A stretch of 64,000 nucleotides of DNA. Origin: an uncultured Oscillospiraceae bacterium (GTDB lineage Bacteria; Bacillota; Clostridia; Oscillospirales; Oscillospiraceae). Below, in pieces: positions 16,958 through 25,080 of the stretch (position 1 is the first letter of the stretch; every line of letters starts with the position of its first letter). The position numbers and the translations under genes were made by a program. The stretch covers positions 1 through 64,000 of the forward strand of contig CAJFQQ010000004.1 in assembly GCA_904419145.1 (NCBI GenBank), given 5' to 3'. The notes beneath the pieces are model-generated. The model was not told where the DNA came from, searched no databases, and saw nothing but the letters and a program-made list of their open reading frames with translations.

Positions 16958-17224
16958 TTACAGGTCAATGTCGCCTGTGGCCTTTTCGTTGATCACGTAG
17001 TATGCCTTTCGCTCCTCGGGCTTGAGATAAATCGTCAGCTTTTTGATGGCAGAAGCCCGGTGTCCCTCTGCCACATAGGCAGCCACTATCTGCTCCTTTA
17101 CAGCGGACAGATCCCACTCCCCCTCTTGGAACTGTAGGATCATCTCCTCCACCTTCTGCGCAGCCGCCTTTACAGCGGGCTTCTTCTTGGTAACGTCAGT
17201 CTCCTTGCTCTTCGTTGGTGCCAT
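16958..17224 (-). CDS. DUF6465-like small protein
   Basis: This 88-residue protein has a Lys/Ala-rich N-terminal tail (about residues 1-30) and a folded C-terminal part with EGHRASAIKKLTIYLKPEER and AYYVIN, the pattern I associate with DUF6465 proteins of Clostridia. The function is unknown. The ATG at 17224 follows GGGGG. The frame is open 13 codons further upstream without a ribosome site. A consensus-like promoter is at 17300. Confidence 0.75.
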   Translation of the reverse strand: MAPTKSKETDVTKKKPAVKAAAQKVEEMILQFQEGEWDLSAVKEQIVAAYVAEGHRASAIKKLTIYLKPEERKAYYVINEKATGDIDL

Positions 17225-17299
17225 GGTGTTTGTCCCCCTTTGGTACAGATTCTTTATCATCACACACTACACGGTGTGGCGATTCCTGTGGCTGTTTGT

Positions 17300-17328
17300 A
17301 TTTTACACTGAATTGCCGCTATTATCAA
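17300..17328 (-). promoter_or_regulatory. Promoter of DUF6465-like gene
   Basis: On the minus strand TTGATA, 17 bases, TAAAAT, about 75 bases before the start codon. Confidence 0.6.
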
Positions 17329-17588
17329 GAGAAAACCGCCAACCTCACCCAGAAATCTGTGTTCCTTCAAAAGCAATGCACCTCGGTACTTCTCAAGAGA
17401 TTGCAAGCGACCGTTTTCATCAGATGGCGGCTCGTTCATCATGGCGCGATGCTTGCTATACTGCTCATATGGAAAGGCCGCTGCGATGACTCACCTTCCT
17501 GCTCCTCCCCCGCGAACTGCTTCGTCTCAAAAGCTTCCGTCACTTGAGGGGATATTCTGTATGCAAAAGCCTTCTGATCCGGCCCCTT

Positions 17589-17726
17589 CACGCAAAGTCC
17601 GCAAAATGGGTTGAGGCACTGCGGGATCTATCATATAGGGAAGCACTCTCCGGCCTTATGAACCGGGTTACCGCAGAACAATATATCAAAAAGCGCCTGA
17701 ATAATCTGTCGGAACGTGTCAATTTA
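17589..17726 (+). pseudogene. Remnant of a GGDEF (diguanylate cyclase) gene
   Basis: The translated segment contains LRDLSYREALSGLMNRVTAE followed by QYIKKRLNNLSERV. This is the well-conserved start of a GGDEF domain (normally D-x-LTGL-x-NR followed by a helix). The catalytic GGDEF loop and everything after it is absent, the frame turns into unrelated sequence after about 46 residues, and no start with a ribosome site is present. It is a decayed fragment, not a working gene. Confidence 0.6.
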
Positions 17727-17987
17727 ACCGACAGCAGAAGGGCGTCCACGGCTTCAACCCATACTGTGGGTCTCTGTCAAACTGTCCCTGTCCGATCCGG
17801 CCCCGCCAACGCTGGGACAGGCCCTGTGCGAAGGACCATGGCAGGATATCGCTGTTGACAAAATGCTGTCTTTCCATCCCGGAGCCTGGGCCTCCCCGGC
17901 CATGACTCCCATTTCGAAAGGCCATATTCCCGGCATCTCCATAGCGGAGATTTCTGACAAGTCCCCACCACCTTATCTTTGCTACGC

Positions 17988-18026
17988 AAAAATGCAGGAG
18001 AGGCGTCCCCCTTCTCCCGCATTTTT
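17988..18026 (-). terminator. Terminator after Mo-enzyme gene
   Basis: AAAAATGC and GCATTTTT arms with inner GGAGA/TCTCC pairs; on the minus strand it ends in ATTTTT. Confidence 0.75.
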
Positions 18027-18033
18027 CCGATTC

Positions 18034-20592
18034 TTACCCCTTCTTCCTCTGGTAGGGCGTATCCTCCAGCGGGAGGCTGTACCGCCGCTTTCCATCCAAA
18101 CGGTAATAGGCGTCGGCAATGGCGGGGGCGGTGGGGATGGAGGTGATCTCCCCAATGCCGATGGCCCCCAGGGCCACGTCCAGCCCCGGCTTCTCCACCA
18201 CGATGGCCTTCACCTCCGGGATCTGATTGGCCCGGAAGAGGCCCAGCGTCCCGAACTTGGCCGTGGGCTTGCAGTCCACCAGGGGATAGCGCTCGGTGAG
18301 GGCAAAACCCATGGACATGACCACGCCCCCCTCGATCTGGCCCTCCACGCTCTTGGGGTTCACCGCCCGGCCCACGTCGTGGGCCGCCACCATGCGGAGG
18401 ATCTTCCCGTCCTCCCCCAGTTCGCACAGCTGTGTGGCGTAGCCGTAGGCGATGTGGCTCACCGGGTGGGGCACGTCGGCCCCCAGCGGGTCGGTCTTGG
18501 TGGCATATTCCCCGTAGTACTCCGTACCGTTGAGATCGGACAGCTTTTTCCCCTCCAGCGCCTTTTTCAGCTCCACACAGGCCCGGCGGCAGGCCTCGCC
18601 GGTGATGGTGGTCTGCCGGGAGCCGGAGGTAGTGCCGGAGTCCGGCGCGTCATAGGTGTTGGCCCGCTCATAGACAATGGCGCTGCGGGGCAGGCCCAGG
18701 GTCTCGCAGCACACCTGCACCAGCACGGTCCCCAGGCCCTGACCGATGCAGGAGGCCCCGGCCTCGATATGGACCTTGCCGTCCTCCACTACCAGGCGGC
18801 AGCGGCCGGTGTCCGGCAGGCCCACGCCCACGCCGGAGTTCTTCATGGCGCAGGCGATGCCCACGTATTTTCCGCTGTCGTAGTAGGGTTTGATGGCCTC
18901 CAGGGTCTCCACCAGCCCCGTCTCCGGACCCACGATCTGTCCGTTGGGCAGCTCCTGACCGGGGCGGATGGCGTTGCGGTAGCGGATCTCCCAGGGGGAG
19001 ATGCCCACCTTGTCCGCCATCTCGTTGAGGAGGCTCTCAATGGCAAAGCAGGTCTGGGTCACGCCGAACCCGCGAAAGGCCCCGGCGGGCGGGTTGTTGG
19101 TGTACCAGGCGTAGCCGTCAATCTCAAAGTTTTGGTAATTATAGGGCCCTGAGGCGTGGGTACAGGCCCGCTCCAGCACCGGGCCGCCCAGAGAGGCGTA
19201 TGCGCCAGTGTCGGCGATGACGGTCGCCTTGACCCCCTGGATGATGCCGTTTTCATCGCAGCCCAGAGTGAACTCCATATCCATGGGGTGGCGCTTGGGG
19301 TGGACCAGGATGCTCTCCGCCCGGGTCAGCTTCATTTTGCAGGGCCGACCGGTGAGGAGCGCCACCAGAGCGCTCAGGTGCTGGACGGTCACGTCCTCCT
19401 TGCCGCCGAAGCCGCCGCCTACCAGCTGGTTCTGTACCTTTACCTTCTCAAAGGGCAGGTCCAGCATGGGGGCCGTCTCGTGCTGGGTGTCGTAGGTCCC
19501 CTGGTCGCTGGAGAGGATGCGCACGCAGTCCCCGTCCAGGTAACTCACCGCGCACTCCGGCTCCAGGAAGGCGTGCTCTGTATAGGGGGTGGAGAACTTC
19601 CCGCTGACTACATATTTACTCTTCTCAATGGCCCCCGCCGCATCCCCCCGGGACACGTGCTTGTGGGCCAGGAGATTGCCGGAGCGGTGGACCAGGGGGG
19701 CGCCCTCCGCCATGGCCTCATAGGGGCTGCGCACCGGCGTCAGGGGCTCGTAGTCCACCTCCACCAGCTTTTTGGCCTCCTCCACAATCTCCATGGTCTC
19801 CGCCGCCACAATGGCAATGGCATCCCCCAGGTAGTGGGTGATGTCCCCCACAGCGATCATGGTGTCCCAGTCCTTCATCAGGTGGCCCACCTTGTTGGTG
19901 CCCGGGATATCCGCGGCGGTAAACACTCCCACCACCCCCGGCAGGGCCTTGGCCTTCTCTGTGCGAATGGCCAGCACCCGGGCCCGGGGATAGGCGCTGC
20001 GGACGGCGGATGCGTAGATCATGCCGTCCAGATAGATGTCGTCGGGGTACTTGCCGTAGCCCAGCACCTTCTCCCGCACATCCAGGCGGTGGACCGACTG
20101 GCCAAAGCGCCAGTCCTCCGGTTCCTCTGTGGGGAGTTTCCCCTCCCGTAGCACCTTTGCTGCCAGCTTCACCCCCTGGATGATCTTCACATAGCCTGTG
20201 CAGCGGCAGATGTTGTTGCGCAGGGCAAAGGCGATCTCCTCCTCCGTGGGGTCCGGGTTGGTATCCAGCAGGGCCTTCCCCGCCATCACCATGCCCGGGA
20301 TGCAGAACCCGCACTGGACCGCCCCCGCCTCGCCGAAGGCCCAGACCCAGGCCTCCTTCTCAAAGTCCGTGAGGCCCTCCACGGTGAGGACGCTCTTTCC
20401 CTCCATTTTGTCAGTCGTCAGAACGCAGGCCCGGGTGGCCTTGCCGTCCACCAGCACCGTGCAGGTGCCGCATGCCCCCTCGCTGCAGCCGTCCTTCACG
20501 CTGGTCAGGCGCAGCTCGTCCCGCAGATAGCGCAGCAGCTTTTGGTTTCGCTCCACTGTCACTGGTTTTCCGTTCACCGTAAACGTCGCCAT
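18034..20592 (-). CDS. Fused Fe-S/molybdopterin xanthine-dehydrogenase-type enzyme
   Basis: This 852-residue protein fuses two subunits of the xanthine dehydrogenase family. Residues 1-75 are a plant-type [2Fe-2S] domain (CSEGACGTC), about 76-150 the second [2Fe-2S] domain (CGFCIPGM, NICRCTGY), and about 165-852 the Mo-cofactor domain, ending with GIGEITSIPTAPAIADA that holds the catalytic Glu. Fusion and length match the family called selenium-dependent xanthine dehydrogenase (purine or related N-heterocycle hydroxylation). No FAD subunit, selD or Mo maturation gene is nearby. The ATG at 20592 follows GGAGGGAG; a GTG five codons upstream is possible. Confidence 0.88.
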   Translation of the reverse strand: MATFTVNGKPVTVERNQKLLRYLRDELRLTSVKDGCSEGACGTCTVLVDGKATRACVLTTDKMEGKSVLTVEGLTDFEKEAWVWAFGEAGAVQCGFCIPGMVMAGKALLDTNPDPTEEEIAFALRNNICRCTGYVKIIQGVKLAAKVLREGKLPTEEPEDWRFGQSVHRLDVREKVLGYGKYPDDIYLDGMIYASAVRSAYPRARVLAIRTEKAKALPGVVGVFTAADIPGTNKVGHLMKDWDTMIAVGDITHYLGDAIAIVAAETMEIVEEAKKLVEVDYEPLTPVRSPYEAMAEGAPLVHRSGNLLAHKHVSRGDAAGAIEKSKYVVSGKFSTPYTEHAFLEPECAVSYLDGDCVRILSSDQGTYDTQHETAPMLDLPFEKVKVQNQLVGGGFGGKEDVTVQHLSALVALLTGRPCKMKLTRAESILVHPKRHPMDMEFTLGCDENGIIQGVKATVIADTGAYASLGGPVLERACTHASGPYNYQNFEIDGYAWYTNNPPAGAFRGFGVTQTCFAIESLLNEMADKVGISPWEIRYRNAIRPGQELPNGQIVGPETGLVETLEAIKPYYDSGKYVGIACAMKNSGVGVGLPDTGRCRLVVEDGKVHIEAGASCIGQGLGTVLVQVCCETLGLPRSAIVYERANTYDAPDSGTTSGSRQTTITGEACRRACVELKKALEGKKLSDLNGTEYYGEYATKTDPLGADVPHPVSHIAYGYATQLCELGEDGKILRMVAAHDVGRAVNPKSVEGQIEGGVVMSMGFALTERYPLVDCKPTAKFGTLGLFRANQIPEVKAIVVEKPGLDVALGAIGIGEITSIPTAPAIADAYYRLDGKRRYSLPLEDTPYQRKKG

Positions 20593-20649
20593 GGCGCTCC
20601 CTCCCACTGTTCAACAAAAAAAGTCAGGCTTTCAAACATTCTTTTAGCA

Positions 20650-20680
20650 CTATCATACGATAGATTTCCGCGCCGCGCAA
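20650..20680 (-). promoter_or_regulatory. Promoter of Mo-enzyme gene with small palindrome
   Basis: On the minus strand TTGCGC, 17 bases, TATGAT. The inverted repeat CTATC-ATAC-GATAG (20650-20663) covers the -10 and could be an operator. Confidence 0.6.
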
Positions 20681-20725
20681 GGGCCAGTTCGCATTTCCGT
20701 GATTCTTTTCCAAGAGCCGCGCCTC

Positions 20726-21340
20726 TCACCGCTCCCAGCCGATCACCAGGGAGCCCTCCCGGACGGAGATATGGGCCTCCGCTTCGATGATGTGGTTGCT
20801 GACCCCCAGGGGGAAACCGGCGGTGAGCACCGCGTCCGTCAGGGGATACTGCACGCCGCGCTCAAAGACGCCCTTCGCGTCCGGTCCCATGCAGAACACG
20901 GACAGCAGGCCCCACTCCGGCCCCTGGGGGATCGTGATGGCGCCGTTGGTGATGGCGGTATAGGTAAAGGTCTCATCGTACAGGTAGCCCCTGGCCTCCC
21001 GCTGGCTGAGCCACACCAGCAGCTGCAGGTTGGCCAGGGTGTGATCCAGCCGCCCGCCGGTGCCTCCATAGATGTGGAAGGTGCGGCACCCCTGTTCCAT
21101 GCCGTATTTGGCGGCCAGAAAGGTGTCCGTGTCGTCCTTCTCCACCGGCACCTGGAGGATATTTCCGAAATCCGGCTTCTCCAAAAGGGAGTCAAAATCC
21201 CCCAGCAGCAGGTCCGGCACGATCCCCGCCCTCTGGCAGGCCAGATATCCTCCGTCCGCCGCGATCACCAGGTCCCCCGGCGCCGGCCGCTGTACCAGCT
21301 CCACCTCCCGCCCGGCGCCGAAAATAAAGCAGCTGTCCAT
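20726..21340 (-). CDS. thiN: Thiamine pyrophosphokinase
   Basis: This 204-residue cytoplasmic enzyme converts thiamine and ATP to thiamine pyrophosphate. Family motifs are visible: LLLGDFDSL, EKDDTDTFLA and the substrate loop YGGTGGRLDHTLANL. GGAGA precedes the start. It diverges from the TPP-riboswitch-controlled thiT, so importer and activating kinase sit back to back. It uses free thiamine rather than thiamine phosphate, which matters because no ThiL is seen in the window. Confidence 0.95.
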   Translation of the reverse strand: MDSCFIFGAGREVELVQRPAPGDLVIAADGGYLACQRAGIVPDLLLGDFDSLLEKPDFGNILQVPVEKDDTDTFLAAKYGMEQGCRTFHIYGGTGGRLDHTLANLQLLVWLSQREARGYLYDETFTYTAITNGAITIPQGPEWGLLSVFCMGPDAKGVFERGVQYPLTDAVLTAGFPLGVSNHIIEAEAHISVREGSLVIGWER

Positions 21341-21439
21341 GTCCCATCTCTCCTATCATGGCGCGTTTCATTGTTGTTATTATCATACCATGTTTTTTGT
21401 GCCCTGTCCACAAAGCAGCCGGTATGGCCCCGGAAAACC

Positions 21440-21468
21440 TTGACAAACTGCCCCGCCGGTGATACCAT
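21440..21468 (+). promoter_or_regulatory. Promoter of TPP riboswitch-thiT
   Basis: TTGACA, 17 bases, TACCAT, immediately before the riboswitch. Confidence 0.75.
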
Positions 21469-21473
21469 GGGGG

Positions 21474-21573
21474 CAAATCCGAGGGGCGCTGGCGCATGCC
21501 GGCTGAGAGGGAGCGTATCGCCGCTCCGACCCTAGAACCTGATCCGGGTAATGCCGGCGAAGGGACGCGAGTC
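21474..21573 (+). ncRNA. TPP (THI-box) riboswitch before thiT
   Basis: The conserved aptamer parts are present in order: GGGGCGC, the pyrimidine-sensing GCTGAGAGGG, CCGACCCT, then GAACCTGATCCGGGTAATGC and CGAAGGGA. A terminator stem follows at 21591. Known action: bound thiamine pyrophosphate favours the terminator and shuts off the gene. Confidence 0.96.
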
Positions 21574-21590
21574 AAAACCTGTGCTGTACT

Positions 21591-21621
21591 GCGTGTCCGC
21601 GCCTGCGGACACGCTTTTTTG
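21591..21621 (+). terminator. Riboswitch expression-platform terminator
   Basis: Perfect 10-base stem GCGTGTCCGC/GCGGACACGC with a 4-base loop and T6. It lies 49 bases before thiT. Confidence 0.9.
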
Positions 21622-21669
21622 TTGATCCGGATCGGTTCCTCGGAAAACTAAATAGAGAGGGAAACATCC

Positions 21670-22257
21670 ATGAAATCAAGGAAACGTGTATACGCGATCT
21701 GCGAGGCGGCCATCATGATCGCCATTGCCCTGGTGTTGGACTGGCTCAAGACCGTTCTGCCCGGTCAGTTGCCCAGCGGCGGCTCTGTCTTCAACATCAA
21801 TATCCTACCCATCGTCTTCTTCGGCATCCGCCACGGGGCGGGCTGGGGCGCCCTGACCGGCCTGGTTTTCGGCGGGCTTACTTATCTGTTGGGCCTGAAC
21901 AGCATGGCCATCGACTGGACGACCATCATCTGCGACTACTTCCTGGCCTTTGCCCTGCTGGGATTTGGGGCCGGGCTGTTCAAGGGACGTAAGGGCGCGG
22001 CCTACTGGGGCACCCTGGTAGGCGGCACCCTCCAGTTCCTCTCCAGCTACTTCGTCGGCGTGTTCGTCTGGGGCATCTACATGCCCGAGGAGTTCCTGGG
22101 CCTCACCATGACCAGCCCCTGGTTCTATTCCTTCCTGTACAACATCCTCTGGGCTGTCCCCAATATCCTCTGCACCATGATTGTCTTTGCCCTGCTCTAC
22201 CGCTCCAGCGCCATGCGGAAGTATCTCACCGGCGCCGATCTCCAGCGATTTGCTTGA
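21670..22257 (+). CDS. thiT: Thiamine ECF transporter S component ThiT
   Basis: This 195-residue protein has about six membrane helices. It is the thiamine-binding S component that works with a shared ECF ATPase module (EcfA, EcfA', EcfT), which is not in the window. Seen: the conserved first helix with AICEAAIMIAIALVLDWL and the later FLSSYFVGVFVWGIYMPEE and WFYSFLYNI segments carrying the aromatic residues of the thiamine pocket. It is directly controlled by the upstream TPP riboswitch, which supports the substrate. A weak GGGAA ribosome site precedes the ATG. Confidence 0.95.
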   Translation: MKSRKRVYAICEAAIMIAIALVLDWLKTVLPGQLPSGGSVFNINILPIVFFGIRHGAGWGALTGLVFGGLTYLLGLNSMAIDWTTIICDYFLAFALLGFGAGLFKGRKGAAYWGTLVGGTLQFLSSYFVGVFVWGIYMPEEFLGLTMTSPWFYSFLYNILWAVPNILCTMIVFALLYRSSAMRKYLTGADLQRFA

Positions 22258-22264
22258 CTTCCTC

Positions 22265-22300
22265 AAGGAGGCATCCCTACGGGTGCCTCCTTGCAATTTT
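22265..22300 (+). terminator. Terminator after thiT
   Basis: AAGGAGGCA/TGCCTCCTT stem followed by GCAATTTTT. The T-tract overlaps the next promoter. Confidence 0.8.
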
Positions 22301-22318
22301 TCCCAGGATTGGTATAAT
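22291..22318 (+). promoter_or_regulatory. Promoter of PPOX-family gene
   Basis: TTGCAA, 16 bases, TATAAT, about 40 bases before the start codon and overlapping the thiT terminator tail. Confidence 0.65.
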
Positions 22319-22354
22319 ACAGTCATCAACTGACGGCGAAAGGAGCAGGAAACC

Positions 22355-22747
22355 ATGGAAGAAGTCATTCAATTTCTAAAAGAATGCGGCACCTACTATC
22401 TGGCGACAGTGGAGGGCGACCAGCCCCGGGTACGCCCCTTCGGTACCGTCCATGTCTTTGAGGGAAAGCTCTATATCCAGACAGGGAAGGTGAAGCCGGT
22501 CTCCCATCAAATACTGGCAAACCCCAAAATCGAGATCTGCGCCTTTCAAAAGGGGCAGTGGCTGCGGATCCAGGCGGTGGCCGTGGAGGATGACCGGGTG
22601 GAGGCCCGCAAGAGTATGCTGGACGCCTATCCAAACCTGCGCAGAATGTATGATGAGAACGATGGAAATACCCAGGTGTTCTACCTGAAGGACGCAGTGG
22701 CAACCTTCTCCTCCTTTACCGCGCCTTCCCGGACCGTAACCTTCTGA
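22355..22747 (+). CDS. Pyridoxamine 5'-phosphate oxidase-like flavin protein
   Basis: This 130-residue protein is a small split-barrel FMN-binding protein of the PPOX superfamily. Seen: GTYYLATVEGDQPRVRPFG at residues about 12-30 and KVKPVSHQILANPKIEICAF, typical of the short clostridial members. It is not a complete PdxH: the substrate-binding C-terminal part is missing. Likely a flavin or F420-type reductase or an FMN/heme binder; the substrate cannot be told. GGAGC precedes the start, with its own promoter and terminator. Confidence 0.88.
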   Translation: MEEVIQFLKECGTYYLATVEGDQPRVRPFGTVHVFEGKLYIQTGKVKPVSHQILANPKIEICAFQKGQWLRIQAVAVEDDRVEARKSMLDAYPNLRRMYDENDGNTQVFYLKDAVATFSSFTAPSRTVTF

Positions 22748-22760
22748 GCTCCGCAAGAAC

Positions 22761-22810
22761 CCCCCGCGCCTGCCGTAATTGGCAGGCGCGGGGGGCTGCT
22801 TCTATTTTAT
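22761..22810 (+). terminator. Terminator after PPOX gene
   Basis: A 14-base stem CCCCCGCGCCTGCC/GGCAGGCGCGGGGG with loop GTAATT, followed by a T-rich tract; it lies between converging genes. Confidence 0.85.
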
Positions 22811-22815
22811 TTTAT

Positions 22816-23649
22816 TCAATAGGCGATGACGATGCCGCCGTCGTTGGCGTAGACCGTGGAGATACCGCCGGTGGCGGTAATGAGGATCTCCCGAAACCGG
22901 CAAAGCTTCTCCGCCAGATCCCGGACATAGCCGGCCCGCTCCAGGCAGTTGCAGTGGGAGATCACCAGCCGTTTCCCAGTGTGTCCAGCGTTCTCCGCCA
23001 CCCGGCGGATCATCTTTTGCAGGGTCTGCCGCTCTGTAAAGCCCTGGCCCAACTTGATGATTTCTCCCTCCGGCGTAGCCCCCATCAGCAGCTTGATGCG
23101 AAGGCTCCCCGTCACCAATGCCTGCACTTTTGTAAGCCGTCCATTCTTGCGCAGGTTTTCTAAGCTCTCCAGGACAAACATCGTATCCATTTCATCAAGA
23201 TATGCCTCCACCTGAGCTACCACTTCATCAAAGGGCAGACCACTGCGGGCCAGCTCCTCAACTTTTAGGGCCGCCTGAACCTGTCCAGCAGAGGCTGAGC
23301 GTGAATTAAAGATATGCACATTGTGCTGTCCGCCATCTTCCCGATAGAACTTTACCGCCTGGGCCGCCGCATTATAGGACCCGGAGAGCCGCTCCGACAG
23401 GGTAATGATATAGATGTCCTCCGCCGTCTCAAAGTGGGAGAGGTATGCCTCCGGCGCCGGGCAAGCGGTCCTTGCCGCCTCCGGAGTAGCCCCCATCACC
23501 TGAAGCAGCTCCGCCTGCTGAATCGTACCATCATCTACAAATGACCGGTTGCCCACATGGATTGTCAATGGAATACGGACAAAGCTAGGATTCGCCTCCA
23601 TGGCAGGCGTAAAATCGGTGCAGCTGTCACATAATATCTTATATCCCAT
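22816..23649 (-). CDS. DegV family fatty-acid-binding protein
   Basis: This 277-residue cytoplasmic protein belongs to the DegV/FakB family, which binds a single fatty acid for the kinase FakA. Seen: DSCTDFTPAME near the start, FVRIPLTIHVGNRSFVDDG, then the conserved ITLSERLSGSYNAA (about 80-95) whose Ser/Thr contact the carboxylate, and FNSRSASAGQ. No fakA is beside it, so its partner must be elsewhere. It is a single-gene unit with a perfect promoter. Confidence 0.92.
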   Translation of the reverse strand: MGYKILCDSCTDFTPAMEANPSFVRIPLTIHVGNRSFVDDGTIQQAELLQVMGATPEAARTACPAPEAYLSHFETAEDIYIITLSERLSGSYNAAAQAVKFYREDGGQHNVHIFNSRSASAGQVQAALKVEELARSGLPFDEVVAQVEAYLDEMDTMFVLESLENLRKNGRLTKVQALVTGSLRIKLLMGATPEGEIIKLGQGFTERQTLQKMIRRVAENAGHTGKRLVISHCNCLERAGYVRDLAEKLCRFREILITATGGISTVYANDGGIVIAY

Positions 23650-23683
23650 AGCTCAAATCACCTAATCTAATATTCTACATCAG

Positions 23684-23712
23684 ATTATAGTGTCTGCAGC
23701 ATACTTTGTCAA
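23684..23712 (-). promoter_or_regulatory. Promoter of DegV gene
   Basis: Exact consensus on the minus strand: TTGACA, 17 bases, TATAAT. Confidence 0.8.
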
Positions 23713-24006
23713 TATCGTCTTGCATATTTCATCAAGCCGCCCGCCGCGCAGGAAGGGGCCATCTTCGGACAGAGGCCCTTATCTGGGATTCTTTTCCCAA
23801 AGAACGGCCTTTTTCTCATAGCATCGCTGCCCTGACTCATATCTGGCAATACTTATAAATAATATAGATAACATGCAAAAATACTTTTCACAAGGCATAA
23901 CAAGCCATTTTATCCGGTTTCTGAGGATAAGAGATGCTATCTGGTGAAACCGACAAAATCCGGTCCACCACCACTGATCTTGAAAAGGGAGTTTGGGGAC
24001 AGACGC

Positions 24007-24035
24007 TTGCATTTTTGTAAAGATGGGTGTATAGT
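24007..24035 (+). promoter_or_regulatory. Promoter of thi operon
   Basis: TTGCAT, 17 bases, TATAGT, ending 15 bases before the riboswitch. Confidence 0.75.
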
Positions 24036-24049
24036 AGGGTATAACAATT

Positions 24050-24140
24050 CAAAAGACGGGAGCTTGTAAACAGGCTGAGAGGGAGGTGTGGCCTCCGACC
24101 GGTAACCTGATTTGGATAATGCCAACGTAGGGACACCTGC
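24050..24140 (+). ncRNA. TPP (THI-box) riboswitch before thi operon
   Basis: Ordered conserved parts: GACGGGAGC, GGCTGAGAGGG, TCCGACCGGT, AACCTGATTTGGATAATGCC, and CGTAGGGA. A terminator stem at 24158 lies between aptamer and thiS. It should switch off thiamine synthesis when TPP is plentiful. Confidence 0.96.
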
Positions 24141-24157
24141 ATCGTGACACGTTTTGT

Positions 24158-24202
24158 AAACGGGAAGCTTTCCAGATTGGGAAGCTTCCCGTTTTTGTTT
24201 GG
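24158..24202 (+). terminator. Riboswitch expression-platform terminator
   Basis: CGGGAAGCTT pairs with AAGCTTCCCG around a short loop, with outer A/T pairs and GTTTTTGTTT after. Confidence 0.88.
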
Positions 24203-24214
24203 AGGTGAAGGAAC

Positions 24215-24409
24215 ATGGTGCAGATCAACGGCGAAAGCCTTCCCGCAGCCGGGAAAGTTCTGGCCGACTATCTGGCTGGCGCGGGGTACGACACCCAGCG
24301 TCTGGCCGTGGAGCGGAACGGAGAGATCGTTCCCCGCTCTCGGTACGGCGAGACGGTCCTCCAGGACGGCGACTGTATTGAGATCGTCCGCTTTGTGGGA
24401 GGTGGCTGA
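24215..24409 (+). CDS. thiS: Sulfur carrier protein ThiS
   Basis: This 64-residue ubiquitin-fold protein ends in Gly-Gly-Gly; its C-terminal Gly is adenylated by ThiF and converted to a thiocarboxylate that gives sulfur to the thiazole. Seen: INGE near the start, a central LAVERNGEIV and the tail VRFVGGG. It is first in the riboswitch-controlled operon and ends one base before the thiF start. Confidence 0.95.
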   Translation: MVQINGESLPAAGKVLADYLAGAGYDTQRLAVERNGEIVPRSRYGETVLQDGDCIEIVRFVGGG

Positions 24410-24410
24410 G

Positions 24411-25046
24411 ATGATCCCTGCAAAAGAGGCGCTGGAGCAGGCGCTCAGGGAGCGTCAGGGCGCCGAGCTGGCCGCCCGCTTTTCCGCCGCCGCGGTGGCA
24501 GTATGCGGCCTGGGGGGACTGGGCTCCCACATTGCCGGTTTCCTGGCCCGTGCCGGTGTGGGGCGGCTCATTCTCATTGACTTTGACCGGGTGGATCTCA
24601 CCAATCTCCACCGCCAGCAGTACAAGGCCAGCCAGGTGGGCCGCTATAAAACGGAGGCCCTGGCGGAGAATCTGCGGGAAGCAGCCCCCTACCTCTCTCT
24701 GGAGCTCCGCACCGTCCGTTTGACGGCGGAGAATGTGCCGTCTCTTCTGGAGGGTGCGGACGTCATCTGCGAGGCGCTGGACGAAGCGGCGGCCAAGGCC
24801 ATGCTGGTAAACACCGTGCTGGAGCAGCTGCCGGAGAAATATCTGGTGGCCGCCTCAGGCATGGCGGGGCTCGGCAGCGCCAACGCCATCCATACCCGGC
24901 GTCTGACCGGCCGCTTTTACCTCTGCGGCGACGGCGTCAGCGATGTGGCGGACGGCATCGGCCTGGTGGCCCCCCGGGTAGCCCTGTGCGCCGCCCATCA
25001 GGCCCACATGGTACTGCGTATCTTATCAGAACAGTTCGAACCCTAA
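24411..25046 (+). CDS. thiF: ThiF family adenylyltransferase (short form)
   Basis: This 211-residue E1-like enzyme adenylates ThiS. Seen: nucleotide loop GLGGLGSHIAGFLARAGVG (about 32-50), IDFDRVDLTNLHRQQY and the helix after it, and EALDEAAAK. It is shorter than E. coli ThiF (about 250 residues) and lacks the paired CxxC zinc site; this fits the clostridial short ThiF group. The ATG at 24411 lies one base after the thiS stop, with GGGAGGTGG as ribosome site. The frame is open further upstream through thiS but that is not used. Confidence 0.93.
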   Translation: MIPAKEALEQALRERQGAELAARFSAAAVAVCGLGGLGSHIAGFLARAGVGRLILIDFDRVDLTNLHRQQYKASQVGRYKTEALAENLREAAPYLSLELRTVRLTAENVPSLLEGADVICEALDEAAAKAMLVNTVLEQLPEKYLVAASGMAGLGSANAIHTRRLTGRFYLCGDGVSDVADGIGLVAPRVALCAAHQAHMVLRILSEQFEP

Positions 25047-25080
25047 ACCATAAAACCACAGGAAAGAAGGAACAGCATCC

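Larger units (their letters stand above)
17225..18033. other. Intergenic region with gene remnant
   Basis: About 800 bases between the DUF6465 gene and the Mo-enzyme gene. Besides the promoter at 17300, the GGDEF fragment at 17589 and the terminator at 17988, I recognise nothing intact. Confidence 0.5.
23650..24049. other. Intergenic promoter region
   Basis: About 400 bases between the DegV gene and the thi riboswitch. It holds the two promoters annotated here and otherwise nothing I recognise. Confidence 0.55.
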
